Below, one piece after another: positions 30,515-32,423 of a stretch of 32,423 nt of DNA (position 1 is its first letter; every line of letters starts with the position of its first letter). Under the pieces are notes generated by a model. That model was not told the DNA's origin. It ran no database searches and saw only the letters and a list, made by a program, of their open reading frames with translations. A program made the translations under genes and the position numbers. This DNA comes from a virus. The stretch spans positions 1 to 32,423 of the IMG/VR virus record IMGVR_UViG_3300009177_000083. The stretch is one strand, 5' to 3'.

Positions 30515-30972
30515 CCGAGGCGCATCTCAGGCGGCTCCTGCAAAAACATGTGGTCGGGCCTCACTGGAGTGTGATAGAAAGTCCGCTTACACGACGAGGC
30601 CTGCCCGACCTCACTGGATGTTATCACGGGGTGGACATTTGGCTAGAACTCAAAATCAGTACCGGCTGGCAGGTCCGTAAGTCTACCTCCTCTGTGACAC
30701 AAGTCGTATGGCATGAAGCCCGCCGCGCCGCAGGCGGCCAGAGCTTTTATCTGATCGAGAAAGATCATGCCGACGCCTGGGGCTATGCGCTCTACCTCCT
30801 CGATAGTCTGTTTGCGCGCGACCTCCTCACCCGTCCCTTCGTGGAACTCCCACATGTCCACTTCATCTTTGGGCACCGGGGCAATGAAGCGGTGTGGGAC
30901 GATCTCCAGCGATGGCTCTTCACGCCTGACTATTGGCCGCTGCTGCGCACACATCATCCAGGGCAACCCTAA
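30511..30972 (+). CDS. VRR-NUC family nuclease
   Basis: 153 residues from the ATG at 30511, sharing ATGA with the previous gene. It carries the PD-(D/E)xK core of VRR-NUC proteins in order: Glu23 (IESP), RRGLPDLTG with Pro32-Asp33, the ELK pair Glu46/Lys48 (DIWLELKIS), and Gln64 before a Trp-His (VTQVVWHEARRAAGG), then the FYLI strand. Phage VRR-NUC proteins act as structure-specific nucleases in replication and recombination. It is followed by the SNF2-type helicase with a short gap, a pairing common in phage replication modules. An open frame extends upstream but has no ribosome site, and the ATGA start is preferred. Confidence 0.85.
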   Translation: MTEAHLRRLLQKHVVGPHWSVIESPLTRRGLPDLTGCYHGVDIWLELKISTGWQVRKSTSSVTQVVWHEARRAAGGQSFYLIEKDHADAWGYALYLLDSLFARDLLTRPFVELPHVHFIFGHRGNEAVWDDLQRWLFTPDYWPLLRTHHPGQP

Positions 30973-30990
30973 CCAGAAAGGACACACTTT

Positions 30991-32423
30991 GTGACTCCAC
31001 TGCATTCAAAAACGATCGCCCGCCCCTATCAGGAACACGCCTATCAGTTTCTCGCCGCCCATCGTGGCGGGATATTGGGAATTTCGATGGGCGGCGGCAA
31101 GAGTAAAGTTGCCGTTGACTATATCGTCTCTCACAACCTGTTACGTTCTCTCATTGTCGCGCCCCCCTCGGTGGTCAATGTGTGGCCGAATCAGTTTCGG
31201 GTGCATGGCGCACATGAGGTCGCGGTCCTCGCGCTCAGTGACAAGCGCTACTCCGTTGCTCAGCGCACGGAATTGGCCCAACGATTTATTCATCAGCACG
31301 GAACCTGCAAACGCCCGCACTGTGTGGTGGTGAACCATGAGGCCATTTGGCGTGAGCCCTTTCAACAGTTCGCCTTAGAGAGCGGGTTTCAATGCCTGGT
31401 GATTGATGAAAGCCATCGATGTCAGGATGCCGGGGCCAAGCTCAGTCGCTTCGCCATGAAAGCCGCCTCCTGTATTCCCCACCGCATTGCACTTTCAGGC
31501 ACGCCGACCCCTAACTCGGAAGCGGATATTTTTTCCCAGGCGCGCTTTGTGAACCCTGCCATCTTTGGGTGGAAAGTGAGCGCGTTTGGCCCGAAGTATT
31601 GTCAATTGGGTGGCTATACCGGCACGAAACGGGTCGGCATTCGTGCGGAGATGCGCGCGGAGTTTACCCGGCTGGTGAGCCAGGTTCTCTTCGTCGTCAC
31701 CCCTGAAGAAATGAACCTCAATCTCCCAGAGATCACACATAGTGAACGTACCTGTCAGCTCTCCCCCACCCATCGCCAGCAGTATGAAGAGTTGAAACAC
31801 ACCTATTATACGGAGCTGGCCGAGGGGGAGCATGTGACTGCGGTGAATGCGGGCGTGAAGCTGCTCCGTCTCCAGCAGTTTACCAGTGGGCATGTCAAGC
31901 TCGACGATCACGACTCACCCAAGGTCTGGGGTGACCATAAAGAACAACTCTTGCTCGATACGCTCCGCGATGTACAAGAACCTGTGGTGGTCTTTACGCG
32001 ATTCACCGAAGACTTGAACGCCACCGCTCGGTGTGCGGCCACGCTGGGGCTCCGATACGGAGAGGTGAGCGGTCGGCGCAAAGATCTCACCGCGGAGGCA
32101 ACCCTCCCTGACAATATCGACGTGCTGGGCGTAAACCTCAAGGCGGGATCACTTGGCATTGATCTCTCCCGTGCGGCCTTGATGATTTTCTATAGCGTCG
32201 GGCATAGCCTGGTTGATTATGAGCAAGCCTTGAAGCGCGAACACCGCCCCGGACAATCTCACCCTGTGAGAGTGCTCCATTTGCTGTGTCACGATTCTGT
32301 CGATGAACAGGTCTATACGGCTATTCGCAACAAGCACGACATCGTGCAGGCGTTCCTGGCCAGCGTGCAACAGCTGCAGCAGACCCGCCCGTCCGACCGA
32401 TTCGCGGTCACACACGGTGCCTC
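30991..32423 (+). CDS. SNF2-type DNA helicase/translocase, partial (C-terminus beyond right edge)
   Basis: GTG start with AAGGA 8 nt upstream; open for 477 codons to the window edge. Helicase motifs: Walker A GGGKS (34-38), motif II DESH (139-142, a DEAH variant), motif III SGTP (169-172), later VVFTRF, and motif VI QALKREHRPGQS (about 415-426), where the common GRxHRxGQ is changed to KREHRPGQ. Such proteins move along dsDNA and drive replication or recombination. It is the last gene of the rightward operon in this window, next to VRR-NUC. The size, over 477 residues with the end missing, is normal for phage SNF2 helicases. Confidence 0.9.
   Translation, partial: MTPLHSKTIARPYQEHAYQFLAAHRGGILGISMGGGKSKVAVDYIVSHNLLRSLIVAPPSVVNVWPNQFRVHGAHEVAVLALSDKRYSVAQRTELAQRFIHQHGTCKRPHCVVVNHEAIWREPFQQFALESGFQCLVIDESHRCQDAGAKLSRFAMKAASCIPHRIALSGTPTPNSEADIFSQARFVNPAIFGWKVSAFGPKYCQLGGYTGTKRVGIRAEMRAEFTRLVSQVLFVVTPEEMNLNLPEITHSERTCQLSPTHRQQYEELKHTYYTELAEGEHVTAVNAGVKLLRLQQFTSGHVKLDDHDSPKVWGDHKEQLLLDTLRDVQEPVVVFTRFTEDLNATARCAATLGLRYGEVSGRRKDLTAEATLPDNIDVLGVNLKAGSLGIDLSRAALMIFYSVGHSLVDYEQALKREHRPGQSHPVRVLHLLCHDSVDEQVYTAIRNKHDIVQAFLASVQQLQQTRPSDRFAVTHGA

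Noticed and set aside
1-32423. CRISPR arrays, insertion sequences, complete tRNA genes, lysis genes
   Set aside because: No direct-repeat array, transposase, full cloverleaf, or recognisable endolysin/holin was seen in the window. Lysis genes may lie beyond either edge.

Overview
This window reads as part of the genome of a temperate long-tailed (siphovirus-type) dsDNA bacteriophage or prophage, open at both ends: a tail-tip gene runs off the left edge and an SNF2-type helicase runs off the right. The module order is that of an HK97-like siphophage: terminase, portal, protease, capsid, head-tail joining, tail tube, tail chaperones, tape measure, tail tip. A tyrosine integrase, an XRE-type repressor-like gene and an attachment-site candidate make it temperate. 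The host cannot be named from the sequence. Sigma70-like promoter hexamers and Shine-Dalgarno sites point to an ordinary bacterium, and the attachment-site candidate points to integration into a tRNA-Leu(UAA) gene.

Positions 1-25901 are transcribed leftward (minus strand). From the upstream end they hold a ParB/DNA-methyltransferase fusion, small and large terminase, a rho-independent terminator, and a 458-bp gap with a promoter. The morphogenesis run follows: portal fused to a MuF domain, a 40-residue membrane peptide, prohead protease fused to a scaffold-like tail, HK97-type major capsid protein, two small proline-rich proteins, a gp6-like connector, an exported cysteine-containing protein, a gp10-like protein, a tail terminator candidate and the tail tube protein. 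It ends with G/GT tail chaperones joined by a canonical A AAA AAC -1 frameshift site, a 2037-residue tape measure, a tail protein and a giant tail-tip protein (more than 1544 residues) with LamG and Fn3-like modules.

Positions 25902-28975 are the lysogeny and plasmid-like section. They hold a divergent promoter pair, a helical protein of unknown function and a truncated 5' half of tRNA-Leu(UAA) (attP candidate). A rolling-circle Rep of the pUB110/pC194 (Rep_1) family follows, with a strong terminator, and then the tyrosine integrase on the minus strand. A repressor-like XRE gene (28917-29435, minus) diverges from a rightward early operon: two small HTH_17/excisionase-like proteins, a small unknown protein, a VRR-NUC nuclease and an SNF2 helicase.

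The most unusual pattern is a family of short inverted repeats with consensus GTTGTGT-NN-ACACAAC. Three copies are perfect, several have one or a few mismatches, and half-sites also occur. They lie in the few intergenic gaps or at gene junctions of both the late and early operons, mostly 10-40 nt upstream of a start codon. They look like operators (or 'stoperators') for one phage regulator, or RNA hairpins with a UNNA loop. Other points of interest are the attP carrying the 5' rather than 3' half of a tRNA, the plasmid-type Rep between attP and integrase, and very stable perfect palindromes behind the capsid gene.
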